NCBI RefSeq assembly: GCF_030915405.1
Contig: NZ_CP133262.1
Location: 5,051,001-5,115,000 of the forward strand
DNA length: 64,000 nt
DNA from: Neobacillus nitrireducens
GTDB taxonomy: Bacteria > Bacillota > Bacilli > Bacillales > Cytobacillaceae
Reading direction: 5' to 3'
The position numbers and the translations under genes are program-made. Below are positions 17,798-26,670 of the stretch, one piece after another. A model generated the notes under the pieces. The model ran no database searches, was not told where the DNA came from, and saw only the letters and a program-made list of their open reading frames with translations. The stretch's first letter is position 1. Every line of letters begins with the position of its first letter.

Positions 17798-18829
17798 ATG
17801 TTTACAGCTATATTTGGATCATTTGAAGCAGGTATTATCTATGCGATTATGGCTTTGGGCGTCTATCTATCCTTCCGTATTCTGGATTTTCCAGATTTAA
17901 CGGTAGATGGGAGTTTCGTCACGGGTGCTGCGATTTCAGCAGTGTTGATAGCAGGAGGAACGAATCCATTTTTGGCAACAATTATTGCTTTATTTGCCGG
18001 TTTTGCTGCAGGATGTATGACAGGGCTTCTTCACACCTTTGGAAAGATTAATAATCTACTTTCCGGTATTTTAATGATGATTGCATTATATTCAATCAAT
18101 CTTCGTATCATGGGGCGCTCAAATATCCCCTTATTGAATACAGATACAGCTTTTACGAAGATTAGTGGTTTTTTTGAAAAAACAGGGATTGATTCATTTT
18201 TCAATAATATTCTCACCAAGGCCGGTCTCGGTGACAGCCTGCCGGAAACATGGGGAATTCTTATTTTTATGATTGTGGTAACTTTCGTCATTAAATTCCT
18301 TACCGATTTGTTTTTAAAGACTGAAATAGGTCTTGCAGTCAGGGCTACGGGAGATAATAAACGGATGATTCGCAGCCTTTCTGCTAATACCAACCTTCTG
18401 GTTGTGCTTGGCTTAGGTCTTTCCAATGCGCTTGTAGCTTTCTCTGGTGCCCTAATTGCCCAACAAGGTGGATTTGCAGATGTGGGTATGGGGATTGGAA
18501 TGATTGTGATTGGGCTAGCCTCCGTTATTATCGGTGAAGCCTTATTTGGTACAAAAACAATCGCCAGAACCACGTTTGCGGTTATAGGCGGTTCGATTAT
18601 TTATCGAATTGTTGTTACGTTAGCTTTACGTGTTGATTTCTTGGACCCAGGTGATATGAAGCTGATTACTGCTCTTATTGTTATTCTTGCTCTTACAACG
18701 CCAAAAATCATTGAAGGTTCCAAAGAGAGAAAGCGGAAAGCCCGCAGACGGTTAGAAAGAACAACCGTGATGCAAACATCTGGCCAAGGGAAGGGGGACC
18801 AACATGTTACAATTAAATCAAATTCATAA
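17798..18829 (+). CDS. ABC transporter permease (branched-chain/TrpY type)
   Basis: 343-residue permease of the BPD_transp_2 family with about 8-9 helices. Motifs include LSFRILDFPDLTVDGSF near residue 25, LAVRATGDNKRMIRSLS in the middle (the coupling-helix region) and GLASVIIGEALFGT. AAAGGATG is well spaced to the ATG at 17798; an in-frame ATG at 17789 is too close. The C-terminus is a basic tail (RKRKARRRLERT). The ATPase gene overlaps its end by 26 bases, so the two are translationally coupled. Confidence 0.85.
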   Translation: MFTAIFGSFEAGIIYAIMALGVYLSFRILDFPDLTVDGSFVTGAAISAVLIAGGTNPFLATIIALFAGFAAGCMTGLLHTFGKINNLLSGILMMIALYSINLRIMGRSNIPLLNTDTAFTKISGFFEKTGIDSFFNNILTKAGLGDSLPETWGILIFMIVVTFVIKFLTDLFLKTEIGLAVRATGDNKRMIRSLSANTNLLVVLGLGLSNALVAFSGALIAQQGGFADVGMGIGMIVIGLASVIIGEALFGTKTIARTTFAVIGGSIIYRIVVTLALRVDFLDPGDMKLITALIVILALTTPKIIEGSKERKRKARRRLERTTVMQTSGQGKGDQHVTIKSNS

Positions 18830-19598
18830 GATCTTTAATGAAGGGACACCTGATGAAAAAATTGCGATTGATCATGTGAACCTAACCCTTCAGCCAGGGG
18901 ATTTTGTAACGGTTATCGGCAGTAATGGAGCAGGGAAATCAACATTGATGAATATTATATCGGGTGTTCTAATCCCTGATGTAGGGGAAGTATTAATTGG
19001 TGGAAAAAATGTCACCAATAGGTCAGAGTTTAACCGTTCAAAAATGATTGGACGAGTATTTCAGGATCCAATGGCAGGTACGGCACCTAGTATGACAATT
19101 GAAGAAAATCTTGCGATGGCCTATTCCCGGAACAAAATGAGGACGCTTCGGCAAGGAGTAACAAAAAAGCGCCGTGAATATTTTCGTGAGGTATTAGAAT
19201 CGCTGCATCTTGGCCTCGAAAACCGCCTAAGTGCAAAGGTAGGTTTGTTATCTGGCGGAGAGCGTCAGGCTTTATCCCTACTAATGGCTACCTTTACAGA
19301 GCCTTCCATCCTCCTCCTTGATGAACATACAGCAGCGCTTGATCCATCAAGAGCGGAATTAATAACGAACTTAACGAGAGAAATTGTTGACAAATACAAA
19401 CTAACTACCTTAATGGTTACACATAACATGCAGCAAGCAATTGATTTAGGTAACCGATTAATCATGATGGATAAGGGTCAAATTATATTAGAGGTCAATG
19501 AAGAAAATAAGAATCAGCTAACCATTGAAGGGTTATTAATGGAGTTTAAAAGGATTCGTGGTGTCCAAATGGCAAGTGATCGTGCCATTCTTTCCTAA
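18804..19598 (+). CDS. ABC transporter ATP-binding protein
   Basis: 264 residues. Walker A GSNGAGKST (about 39-47), signature LSGGERQAL, Walker B SILLLDEHTAALDP and the switch His in MVTHNMQQAI are all present. It energises the permease encoded just upstream. GGGAAGGGGG precedes the ATG inside the permease gene. It ends about 70 bases before a terminator. Confidence 0.9.
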   Translation: MLQLNQIHKIFNEGTPDEKIAIDHVNLTLQPGDFVTVIGSNGAGKSTLMNIISGVLIPDVGEVLIGGKNVTNRSEFNRSKMIGRVFQDPMAGTAPSMTIEENLAMAYSRNKMRTLRQGVTKKRREYFREVLESLHLGLENRLSAKVGLLSGGERQALSLLMATFTEPSILLLDEHTAALDPSRAELITNLTREIVDKYKLTTLMVTHNMQQAIDLGNRLIMMDKGQIILEVNEENKNQLTIEGLLMEFKRIRGVQMASDRAILS

Positions 19599-19670
19599 TG
19601 TAAAAAAATTTTTTTAATTGGTCTTTTTAGAATTACGTTAATAAAAAAGTATTTCCAATATCATTACAGT

Positions 19671-19705
19671 AGAAACTTCCTGCTATGGGTAAGTTTCTTT
19701 TTGCT
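19671..19705 (+). terminator. rho-independent terminator after the ABC operon
   Basis: Stem AGAAACTT / AAGTTTCT with a 12-base loop, followed by TTTTGCTTTTT. It separates the importer operon from the HPPD gene; the remaining 140 bases to HPPD show no clear promoter. Confidence 0.7.
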
Positions 19706-19849
19706 TTTTAGGGAAATAATTCACATGTTTGCAAGATTCCTTTAGTACAAAAATGCGTTATTGCTTTACATCCCATCCTTGAAAGGACAAGATTCATTCA
19801 TTTAGAATTAATTCAGAATATTATTTCTTTAAATAATGGGGGGTTCTAG

Positions 19850-20965
19850 ATGAAAGAAGATCGAGTAAGGAAGGACCAACTAGCTGATGATTTTTTTCCT
19901 GTCCGAGATGTGGATTATATTGAGATTTATACAGGCAATGCCAAGCAGGCCTGTCACTTTTTTTGTACTGCCTTTGGATTTCAGCCTGTCGCCTATTCAG
20001 GTCTTGAAACTGGTAATCGTGAAACCGCCTCCTATTGCTTGAAGCAACGGAATATTCGTCTCGTCCTTACAGGTTCTTATGGTGAAGAAAGTGCTGTAGC
20101 CCAATTTGTAAAGAAACACGGAGACGGGGTGAAGGATATAGCCCTGTTAGTCGATGATGTCGAGAAAGCGTTTGAAGAGGCAGTGAAAAGAGGGGCTATT
20201 GCCATTGACGCCCCGTTTGAAATGAAGGACGAAACAGGTTTGGTTAAAAAAGCCGTTCTTGGTACATATGGTGACACCATCCATACGTTAATAGAACGGA
20301 AAAATTATAATGGTGTATTTTTGCCGGGGTTTATTCCATATTCCGCATCACTTCCTGTTAAAGATGCCGGCTTAATTGGGATAGACCATATAGTTGGAAA
20401 CGTGGAGAGGATGGAGGAGTGGGTCGAATATTACGCTAAGGTAATGGGCTTTAAAGAGATGAAACATTTCTCTGACAAGGACATCACGACGGAATATTCA
20501 GCTCTTATGTCAAAAGTTATGCACAATGGAGGACGGATTAAATTTCCGATTAATGAACCGGCAGTGGGGAAACGAAAATCACAAATTCAGGAATATCTAG
20601 AATTCTATAATGGTCCTGGTGTCCAGCATCTGGCGATATTAACGGAAGATATTGTAGCTACTGTCGCAATTTTAAAACAAAATGGGGTAGAATTTCTGAA
20701 TACTCCAGCAGCATATTATGATTCCTTAGGAGAACGCATCGGCAAAATTGATGAAGAAATTGAAAAGCTTCGCGAACTTAATATTTTAGTAGACCGCGAT
20801 GATGAAGGCTATTTATTGCAAATTTTCACCAAACCAATTGTAGACCGACCCACATTATTTGTGGAAATTATTCAACGAAAAGGGGCACGTGGTTTTGGTG
20901 AAGGAAACTTTAAGGCTTTATTTGAGTCAATAGAACGGGAACAGGAGAGACGTGGGAATCTATAA
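19850..20965 (+). CDS. hpd: 4-hydroxyphenylpyruvate dioxygenase
   Basis: 371-residue Fe(II) enzyme converting 4-hydroxyphenylpyruvate to homogentisate, the committed step of tyrosine degradation. Two vicinal-oxygen-chelate halves are visible. The iron ligands are His180 (IGIDHIVGN), His260 (GPGVQHLAI) and Glu339 (LFVEIIQR), and the C-terminal GARGFGEGNFKALFE helix that closes the active site is intact. GGGGGG is the ribosome site. It stands first in a cluster with flavin reductase-like, fumarylacetoacetase and homogentisate dioxygenase genes. The related hydroxymandelate synthase is unlikely in this context. Confidence 0.93.
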   Translation: MKEDRVRKDQLADDFFPVRDVDYIEIYTGNAKQACHFFCTAFGFQPVAYSGLETGNRETASYCLKQRNIRLVLTGSYGEESAVAQFVKKHGDGVKDIALLVDDVEKAFEEAVKRGAIAIDAPFEMKDETGLVKKAVLGTYGDTIHTLIERKNYNGVFLPGFIPYSASLPVKDAGLIGIDHIVGNVERMEEWVEYYAKVMGFKEMKHFSDKDITTEYSALMSKVMHNGGRIKFPINEPAVGKRKSQIQEYLEFYNGPGVQHLAILTEDIVATVAILKQNGVEFLNTPAAYYDSLGERIGKIDEEIEKLRELNILVDRDDEGYLLQIFTKPIVDRPTLFVEIIQRKGARGFGEGNFKALFESIEREQERRGNL

Positions 20966-21071
20966 ATATAGCAAGATTTAAAAGAGCGAAAGTATTGATC
21001 GTTTTCGGAAAAAGGGAGAGATATAGTTCTCCCTTTTTTTGAAAATGTAACGAAACGGAGGTGAAAAGGTT

Positions 21072-21692
21072 ATGGAAATCTCACCGGAAACACTGGAATG
21101 GAGAGAGGCCTATAAATTATTAGTCGGTTCCATCCTTCCACGTCCCATTGCCTTTGTCTCAAGCATCGACGCAAAAGGGACTGCGAATGCTGCACCGTTT
21201 AGTTTTTTTACGGCCATATGTGCAGACCCGATGCTGATCTGTTTTTCACCGATGAGAAGAGGAACCGATGGAGCCAAAAAAGATACACTTGTAAATATAG
21301 AAAGCATAGGTCAATTTGTTATTAATATTGTAAGTAACAGCATGGCCGAGCAAATGAATGACTGTGCGATTGAATTCAGTGCGGAAATTGATGAAATAGC
21401 AGAAGTGGGTTTAACGAAAGAACCAAGTATAAAGGTGAGTGTGCCACGTATCAAGGAGTCGCTTGTCCATTTAGAATGTGTACTGGAGCAAGTATTACAT
21501 TTTGGTGATACCCCTGGTGCCGGGAGCCTGGTAATCGGAAAAGTAGTACATGTCCATGTAAATGATGAACTTTTTGATAAAGGGCGAATCGATTCAGCCA
21601 AGCTTAATCCTATCGGTCGAATGGCAGGTAATATCTTTACGGACCCATTAGCAAAAATGTTTGAAATGAATCGTCAAACGAAGAAAGAGTGA
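21072..21692 (+). CDS. flavin reductase-like (DIM6/NTAB) FMN-binding protein
   Basis: 206-residue split-barrel flavoprotein. Typical motifs are LVGSILPRPIAFVSSID, GTANAAPFSFF and SPMRRGTDGAKKDTL, matching flavin reductase domain proteins that bind FMN. It lies between HPPD and fumarylacetoacetase, where a maleylacetoacetate isomerase might be expected. A role in the homogentisate route is implied only by position. Its stop codon overlaps no neighbour, and the next gene starts 6 bases on. Confidence 0.8.
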   Translation: MEISPETLEWREAYKLLVGSILPRPIAFVSSIDAKGTANAAPFSFFTAICADPMLICFSPMRRGTDGAKKDTLVNIESIGQFVINIVSNSMAEQMNDCAIEFSAEIDEIAEVGLTKEPSIKVSVPRIKESLVHLECVLEQVLHFGDTPGAGSLVIGKVVHVHVNDELFDKGRIDSAKLNPIGRMAGNIFTDPLAKMFEMNRQTKKE

Positions 21693-21697
21693 ATGCC

Positions 21698-22627
21698 GTG
21701 AAATTTGTAACGTTTGAAAAAAAGGATGGGACAATCAGAGGAGGTTGGTTACTTGACCAACACCATGCCGTAGATATGTATGAAGCATCAGGTGGGATGC
21801 TGCCAAAAAATCTATTAGCTTTTTTAGAAAATGGTGATGCTTATTTAGGAAAAATAGCTAATTTTCCCCCATTCACAAAGGAACATAGCGGGGTTTACCC
21901 ATTGAATGAACTTCGATTGCTGGCACCACTCCCTTTGCCCAAGAGCTTCCGTGATTTCTATGCATTTGAGCAGCATGTGAGGACCGCAAGAGAAAATAGG
22001 GGTCTTGAAATGATAGCTGAATGGTACGAATTCCCTGTCTTTTATTTTTCCAATCATCTTTCCATTAAGGGACCTGGAGAAGAAATTACCAAGCCTGCAA
22101 CGTGTAATTGGCTTGATTATGAACTGGAGATGGCTTGCATCATTGGCAAAGAAGGTAGAGATATCTCTGCTGATAAAGCGGATGAGTATATTTTTGGCTA
22201 TTGTATATTGAATGATTGGAGCGCACGAGATCTGCAAAGGAAGGAAATGAAGGTTGGACTGGGACCCGCTAAGGGGAAGGATTTCTCGACATCCATTGGA
22301 CCGTGGATCGTCACAAAAGATGAGATAGAACCATTTAAATTGGGGAAGGGTTTTGATCTTTCGATGAAAGCTCGCGTCAATGGGGTTCTTCTTTCTGAGG
22401 GGAATATGAAAGATCTCTATTATTCTTTTGCTGAGATGATTGAGAGGGCTTCAGAAGGAGTTACTTTGTATCCGGGAGAGATGATTGGTTCCGGAACAGT
22501 TGGAACAGGATGTATCCTTGAACTTGGGGAAAAGGTACACCGCTGGCTGATGCCAGGTGATCAAGTAGAATTAGAGATTAATCAATTGGGTGTGTTGGTG
22601 AATGTGATAAGCGCTGAAGAGAGGTGA
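21698..22627 (+). CDS. fumarylacetoacetate hydrolase family protein
   Basis: 309-residue FAH-fold enzyme, expected to cleave fumarylacetoacetate (or maleylacetoacetate) to fumarate/maleate and acetoacetate. Motifs: FYAFEQHVRTAREN, NHLSIKGPGEEI, LDYELEMACIIG (metal-binding E-x-E), LNDWSARDLQ and IGSGTVGTGCILE. The GTG at 21698 (MKFVTFEKKDG) is 8 bases from AAAGAG; a GTG three codons upstream overlaps the previous stop. This is the shorter bacterial FAH form, not the animal-type enzyme of about 420 residues. Confidence 0.85.
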   Translation: MKFVTFEKKDGTIRGGWLLDQHHAVDMYEASGGMLPKNLLAFLENGDAYLGKIANFPPFTKEHSGVYPLNELRLLAPLPLPKSFRDFYAFEQHVRTARENRGLEMIAEWYEFPVFYFSNHLSIKGPGEEITKPATCNWLDYELEMACIIGKEGRDISADKADEYIFGYCILNDWSARDLQRKEMKVGLGPAKGKDFSTSIGPWIVTKDEIEPFKLGKGFDLSMKARVNGVLLSEGNMKDLYYSFAEMIERASEGVTLYPGEMIGSGTVGTGCILELGEKVHRWLMPGDQVELEINQLGVLVNVISAEER

Positions 22628-22631
22628 AATG

Positions 22632-23795
22632 ATGTTCTACCGTCAAATGGGGAAGATACCGCATAAACGGCATACAATGTTCAAAAAGGCTGAAGGAAGC
22701 CTTTACAGAGAACAGGTGATGGGGACACGCGGATTCTCGGGAACCCAGTCGATCTTATACCACCAATTTATGCCGACAGAAGTGGTGAAGACAGAAATAG
22801 TAGGCAATTATATGCCTTTATATGAAGAGCAGCAGCCGCTCAAGCATCGCCACTTTTTTACAAGTAATATTCCCGCTAAAGGAGATGCCCTGGAGGCCAG
22901 GGAGTATATATTGGGGAATCAGGATTTATTAATTGGAACAGCCAGTGTAACGATACCGATGAATAGCTTTTATCGGAATGGTGACGGCGATGAAATGCTC
23001 TATATCCACTACGGCTCCGGAAAATTAGAAACAATGTTCGGGACACTTTCCTACAGGCCTGGTGATTACTTGATCATTCCGATAGGAACCATTTATCGGC
23101 TAATTCCAAACGAAAATGAAGAGACGAAAATGCTGTTTGTGGAGTCGTTCAGCCAAATTACGACACCGAGGCAGTACCGCAATGAATATGGTCAGCTTTT
23201 GGAGCATAGTCCGTTTTGTGAAAGAGACCTACGTGGACCTGAAGCTTTGGTAACTTTTGATGAAATAGGTGAATACGAGGTGTTAACCAAATCACGAGGT
23301 ATGGTTACCTCGCATATCTTGGGTCATCATCCATTAGATGTCGTCGGCTGGGATGGGTATTTATATCCTTGGGCCTTTAACATAGAAGATTTCGAACCAA
23401 TTACAGGAAGAGTCCACCAGCCGCCACCGGTTCATCAAACTTTTGAGGGTAATAATTTTGTCGTGTGTTCATTTGTCCCAAGGCTGTATGACTATCATCC
23501 CGAATCAATTCCTGCACCATATTATCATAGCAATGTGAATAGCGACGAGCTCCTCTATTATGTGAAAGGCAATTTCATGAGTCGGAAAGGGGTGCGGGAG
23601 GGTTCCATCACACTTCATCCAAGTGGAATTCCGCATGGCCCGCATCCAGGTAAAACGGAAGCAAGTATTGGAAAAAAGGAAACGCTTGAACTGGCCGTTA
23701 TGATTGACACCTTTCATCCTCTAAAAATTGTAAAATCCGCACAAGCAATAGAAGATGTTAATTATATGTATTCTTGGTATGAAAAAAAGGAATAA
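22632..23795 (+). CDS. hmgA: homogentisate 1,2-dioxygenase
   Basis: 387-residue Fe(II) cupin enzyme that opens the homogentisate ring to maleylacetoacetate. The C-terminal cupin keeps PYYHSNVNSDELLYY (His and Glu ligands) and GIPHGPHPG (His ligand). The N-terminal half has the paired cupin with SFYRNGDGDEMLYIHYG and YRPGDYLIIPIGTIYRL. AGAGGTG precedes two adjacent ATGs (22629 and 22632); the second is better spaced. The gene begins 2-5 bases after the FAH stop, so it is in the same operon. It is shorter than proteobacterial or human enzymes, as usual in Bacillus. Confidence 0.88.
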   Translation: MFYRQMGKIPHKRHTMFKKAEGSLYREQVMGTRGFSGTQSILYHQFMPTEVVKTEIVGNYMPLYEEQQPLKHRHFFTSNIPAKGDALEAREYILGNQDLLIGTASVTIPMNSFYRNGDGDEMLYIHYGSGKLETMFGTLSYRPGDYLIIPIGTIYRLIPNENEETKMLFVESFSQITTPRQYRNEYGQLLEHSPFCERDLRGPEALVTFDEIGEYEVLTKSRGMVTSHILGHHPLDVVGWDGYLYPWAFNIEDFEPITGRVHQPPPVHQTFEGNNFVVCSFVPRLYDYHPESIPAPYYHSNVNSDELLYYVKGNFMSRKGVREGSITLHPSGIPHGPHPGKTEASIGKKETLELAVMIDTFHPLKIVKSAQAIEDVNYMYSWYEKKE

Positions 23796-23808
23796 TGATT
23801 TTTTGGGG

Positions 23809-23844
23809 ACAATCCAACAGATAACTTGTTGGATTGTTTTTTCA
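23809..23844 (+). terminator. rho-independent terminator of the tyrosine cluster
   Basis: Stem ACAATCCAAC / GTTGGATTGT followed by TTTTT. Confidence 0.85.
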
Positions 23845-23907
23845 ATCAAAGGTAAAAAGTGGTATGGTAGTAATAAGGAAAATTTGTAAATGAATCGAGG
23901 TGAAATC

Positions 23908-24522
23908 ATGGAGCTAGAAACAATAGTTACTAAATTAAAAAGTCATACTCCTAAAATTCTTGGGAGTGAGAAATTTTCAAAATACGCTGTGATGTTGCCA
24001 CTCCTAAAAAAAGAGGATGGTATTCACGTCTTGTTTGAGGTTCGTTCGCTTGAATTAAGGAGACAGCCAGGAGAGATTTGTTTTCCTGGTGGGAGAATTG
24101 ATGAACAGGATATGGATGAAAAAGATGCAGCGATCCGAGAAACGGTGGAGGAACTAGGAATTAACAAAGAGCAAATTTCAAATGTCAACCCGCTGGATTA
24201 TATGATTTCACCCTTTGGAATGATTATCTATCCTTTTGTTGGCTACATTAATAGCCCCCAAAAGATTGTTCCCAATCCATCTGAAGTCGGGGAGATTTTT
24301 ACTGTACCATTATCTTTTTTTATTCATAATAAACCTGAGATTTATAACATTGAATTTAGGGCAGAACCGGATGAGAATTTTCCCTTTGACTTAATTGTCG
24401 GTGGAGAAAATTATAACTGGCGGACACGGGGAATTGAAGAATATTTCTACCACTATCAGGGAAAAGTGATTTGGGGATTAACAGCTAAGATACTTTCCCA
24501 TTTTATTGAAGTGATTCGTTAG
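23908..24522 (+). CDS. Nudix hydrolase, CoA pyrophosphatase type
   Basis: 204 residues. The family signature for CoA-diphosphate hydrolases (LELRRQPGEICFPGGRID) runs into the Nudix box, which ends AAIRETVEELGI with the metal-binding R-E-x2-E-E. It should hydrolyse CoA or acyl-CoA to phosphopantetheine derivatives and 3',5'-ADP. GAGGTGA precedes the ATG at 23908; the ORF's earlier ATG at 23890 lies upstream of that ribosome site. It is monocistronic. Confidence 0.82.
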   Translation: MELETIVTKLKSHTPKILGSEKFSKYAVMLPLLKKEDGIHVLFEVRSLELRRQPGEICFPGGRIDEQDMDEKDAAIRETVEELGINKEQISNVNPLDYMISPFGMIIYPFVGYINSPQKIVPNPSEVGEIFTVPLSFFIHNKPEIYNIEFRAEPDENFPFDLIVGGENYNWRTRGIEEYFYHYQGKVIWGLTAKILSHFIEVIR

Positions 24523-24678
24523 TGTTAATCAGAGACAATAGAAAACGAACTCCATTGTTTTTTGAAGGTATGTCCACACCGTGCACACAAATGTATTCCC
24601 TGGGAAGAAAAAACTTGATTATTTTCTGAATACAGTTAAAATTAAAATTATATTTTTAGATATTAGGGAGATGTAGGG

Positions 24679-26040
24679 ATGAAGGTCGTAAAGTTTGGCG
24701 GGTCCTCGTTAGCATCCGGAAAACAACTGGAGAAAGTATTTAAGATTGTTGTCTCAGATTCTGAGCGGAAGGTAGTTGTGGTATCAGCTCCCGGAAAAAG
24801 GTTTGCTGATGATAACAAAGTAACAGATTTATTAATTGAATGTGGAGTGCTCTGCCTGCAAAACAAAGATCCAAAAGAAAAATTTGAGGCCGTCATCGAG
24901 AGATATTCCTATATCGCAGACGAACTAGCATTGCCTCGAGAGATTATAAACGAAATTCATGACGATTTAACAAAGAGATTGAGCAGCGATAAATCTGAGC
25001 CTGAACGCTTTCTTGATTTGTTAAAAGCAAGTGGAGAGGACAATAATGCCAAATTGGTAGCAGCCTATTTCCAGGTGCAGGGTGTTGAAGCTTATTATGT
25101 GGATCCAAAAGAAGCGGGTCTTCTTGTCAGTGATGAGCCGGGCAATGCCCAGGTTTTACCGGAAGCGTATGATCAGTTATATACGCTTCACGAGCGATCC
25201 GGGATTTTAATTTTCCCTGGATTTTTCGGCTATAGTAAACAAGGAGAGGTATTCACTTTTTCACGAAGCGGGTCCGATATTACTGGTTCAATCCTTGCAA
25301 ATGCTTTAAAAGCTGACCTTTATGAAAACTTTACCGATGTAGATGCTGTTTATTCCGTGAACCCTTCGATCGTAAAGAAGCCTAAGGAAATAAAGGAACT
25401 GACCTACAGGGAAATGCGCGAGCTTTCCTATGCAGGATTTACTGTGTTGCATGACGAAGCACTCGTTCCGGCATTTCGAGCAGGCATACCTGTTCACATT
25501 AAAAATACAAATAATCCAACTGCACCTGGCACAAGGATTGTTTATGAGCGGGATAATACGAATGGTCCAGTGATCGGTATTGCCAGTGATCAAGGTTTTT
25601 GCAGTATCTATGTAAGCAAATACTTAATGAATAGAGAGATAGGTTTTGGACGGAAGCTTTTAAGTATCTTAGAAGACTTCGGACTATCCTATGAACATAC
25701 ACCATCCGGAATTGATGATGTTTCTGTGATCCTCCGTGAAAATCAAATGAGTGCTGAAACGGAGAAGGCAATAAAAGAACGAATTGAATCTGAATTACAT
25801 GCGGATCTAGTGAAATTTGAACATAGTCTAGCGCTCATCATGGTTGTAGGCGAGGGTATGCGTCATAATGTGGGCACAATGGCAAAAGCCTCCAAAGCCT
25901 TGGCACAAGCTCGTATTAATATTGAGATGATAAACCAAGGTTCGTCGGAAGTGAGCATGATGTTTGGGGTTAAAGAAGTGGATGAAAAAAGAGCGGTTCA
26001 AGCTCTTTATGAGGAATTTTTTGTGGCTGTAACAGTTTAA
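24679..26040 (+). CDS. yclM: aspartate kinase III (YclM/ThrD type)
   Basis: 453-residue monofunctional aspartokinase, first step from aspartate to lysine, threonine and methionine. The N-terminus KVVKFGGSSLASGKQL is the kinase signature, SRSGSDITGSILANALKA and YENFTDVDAVYSVNP are the nucleotide/aspartate site, and two ACT repeats occupy about 300-453 (GFCSIYVSKYLMN, LIMVVGEGMRHNVGTMAKA). It closely resembles B. subtilis YclM, the lysine+threonine-inhibited isozyme. There is no lysine riboswitch in front of it. AGGGAG is the ribosome site. Confidence 0.9.
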   Translation: MKVVKFGGSSLASGKQLEKVFKIVVSDSERKVVVVSAPGKRFADDNKVTDLLIECGVLCLQNKDPKEKFEAVIERYSYIADELALPREIINEIHDDLTKRLSSDKSEPERFLDLLKASGEDNNAKLVAAYFQVQGVEAYYVDPKEAGLLVSDEPGNAQVLPEAYDQLYTLHERSGILIFPGFFGYSKQGEVFTFSRSGSDITGSILANALKADLYENFTDVDAVYSVNPSIVKKPKEIKELTYREMRELSYAGFTVLHDEALVPAFRAGIPVHIKNTNNPTAPGTRIVYERDNTNGPVIGIASDQGFCSIYVSKYLMNREIGFGRKLLSILEDFGLSYEHTPSGIDDVSVILRENQMSAETEKAIKERIESELHADLVKFEHSLALIMVVGEGMRHNVGTMAKASKALAQARINIEMINQGSSEVSMMFGVKEVDEKRAVQALYEEFFVAVTV

Positions 26041-26058
26041 ACTGGAGTGCTAAGAAAA

Positions 26059-26095
26059 GGGTGCGTCAATTTAATTATGACGCACTCTTTTTTAA
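26059..26095. terminator. terminator shared by convergent genes
   Basis: Stem GTGCGTCA / TGACGCAC followed on the plus strand by TCTTTTTT. The stop codon of the minus-strand gene lies inside the hairpin. Confidence 0.75.
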
Positions 26096-26656
26096 CTTAA
26101 TCTTTGTTCTAATTCCTGCCCTGATTGCAATAATTAGCCCGCCAATCGTATCAGCAATCAAATCGGTCATCGTATCTTTGTTTCCGCCGCCTTGCAAGGT
26201 CATATTGAAAAATTGGTCTGAGCTAAATTCGTAAATTTCCCATAAGACACCGCCGAGTGCTGCAAAGGATAGAGTAAATAAAAACACAAACCACGGCGAT
26301 ATCTTATCCCCTGCATTTCGGTGGATTAAACGTTCATATAAAGCAATTCCAGAAAAAGCGAGAATGGCTCCACTGACCAAATGCATGAAAGTGTCCCACC
26401 AACCAAGACCATACCAGCCCAGGATAGATCCTAAATATTGCGAGCCAACTAAAAATATTAAATAAGAAATCACAATAGGTAAATTAAATTGCATTTTGGT
26501 GAATAGTGCCAATAATAATGGGATAGCACCGCAAACAATTCCGCCAATCGCAACGGAACCTTCAAAAGTTGCATCCTTCGAATAGTAGTAGACACATAAA
26601 ACAGCCATGAAAAGGACATAAATGAAACTTAAAATGATGACCAGCTTTCGATTCAT
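26075..26656 (-). CDS. membrane protein, DUF2238/YjdF-like (copy 1)
   Basis: 193 residues with about six helices. GWWDTFMHLVSGAIL and LWEIYEFSSDQFF are followed by GGGNKDTMTDLIADTIGG, the polar pattern of YjdF-like proteins (His-x3-G, W-E-I-x-E, K-D-T-x2-D). AGAGGTG is 7 bases from the ATG. It is encoded 14 bases after a clear paralog (26671-27237), so the pair arose by tandem duplication. Function is unknown for the family. Confidence 0.75.
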   Translation of the reverse strand: MNRKLVIILSFIYVLFMAVLCVYYYSKDATFEGSVAIGGIVCGAIPLLLALFTKMQFNLPIVISYLIFLVGSQYLGSILGWYGLGWWDTFMHLVSGAILAFSGIALYERLIHRNAGDKISPWFVFLFTLSFAALGGVLWEIYEFSSDQFFNMTLQGGGNKDTMTDLIADTIGGLIIAIRAGIRTKIKLKKSAS

Positions 26657-26670
26657 CCATTTTCACCTCT

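Noticed and set aside
18031..18573. Long minus-strand frame (180 codons) opposite the ABC permease gene
   Set aside because: It mirrors a real gene with strong family motifs, has no ribosome site and its composition is that of a reverse-complement shadow.
24523..24678. Lysine riboswitch in front of the aspartokinase gene
   Set aside because: No L-box core motifs are present in the 156 bases; the only L box in the window precedes the lysine permease.
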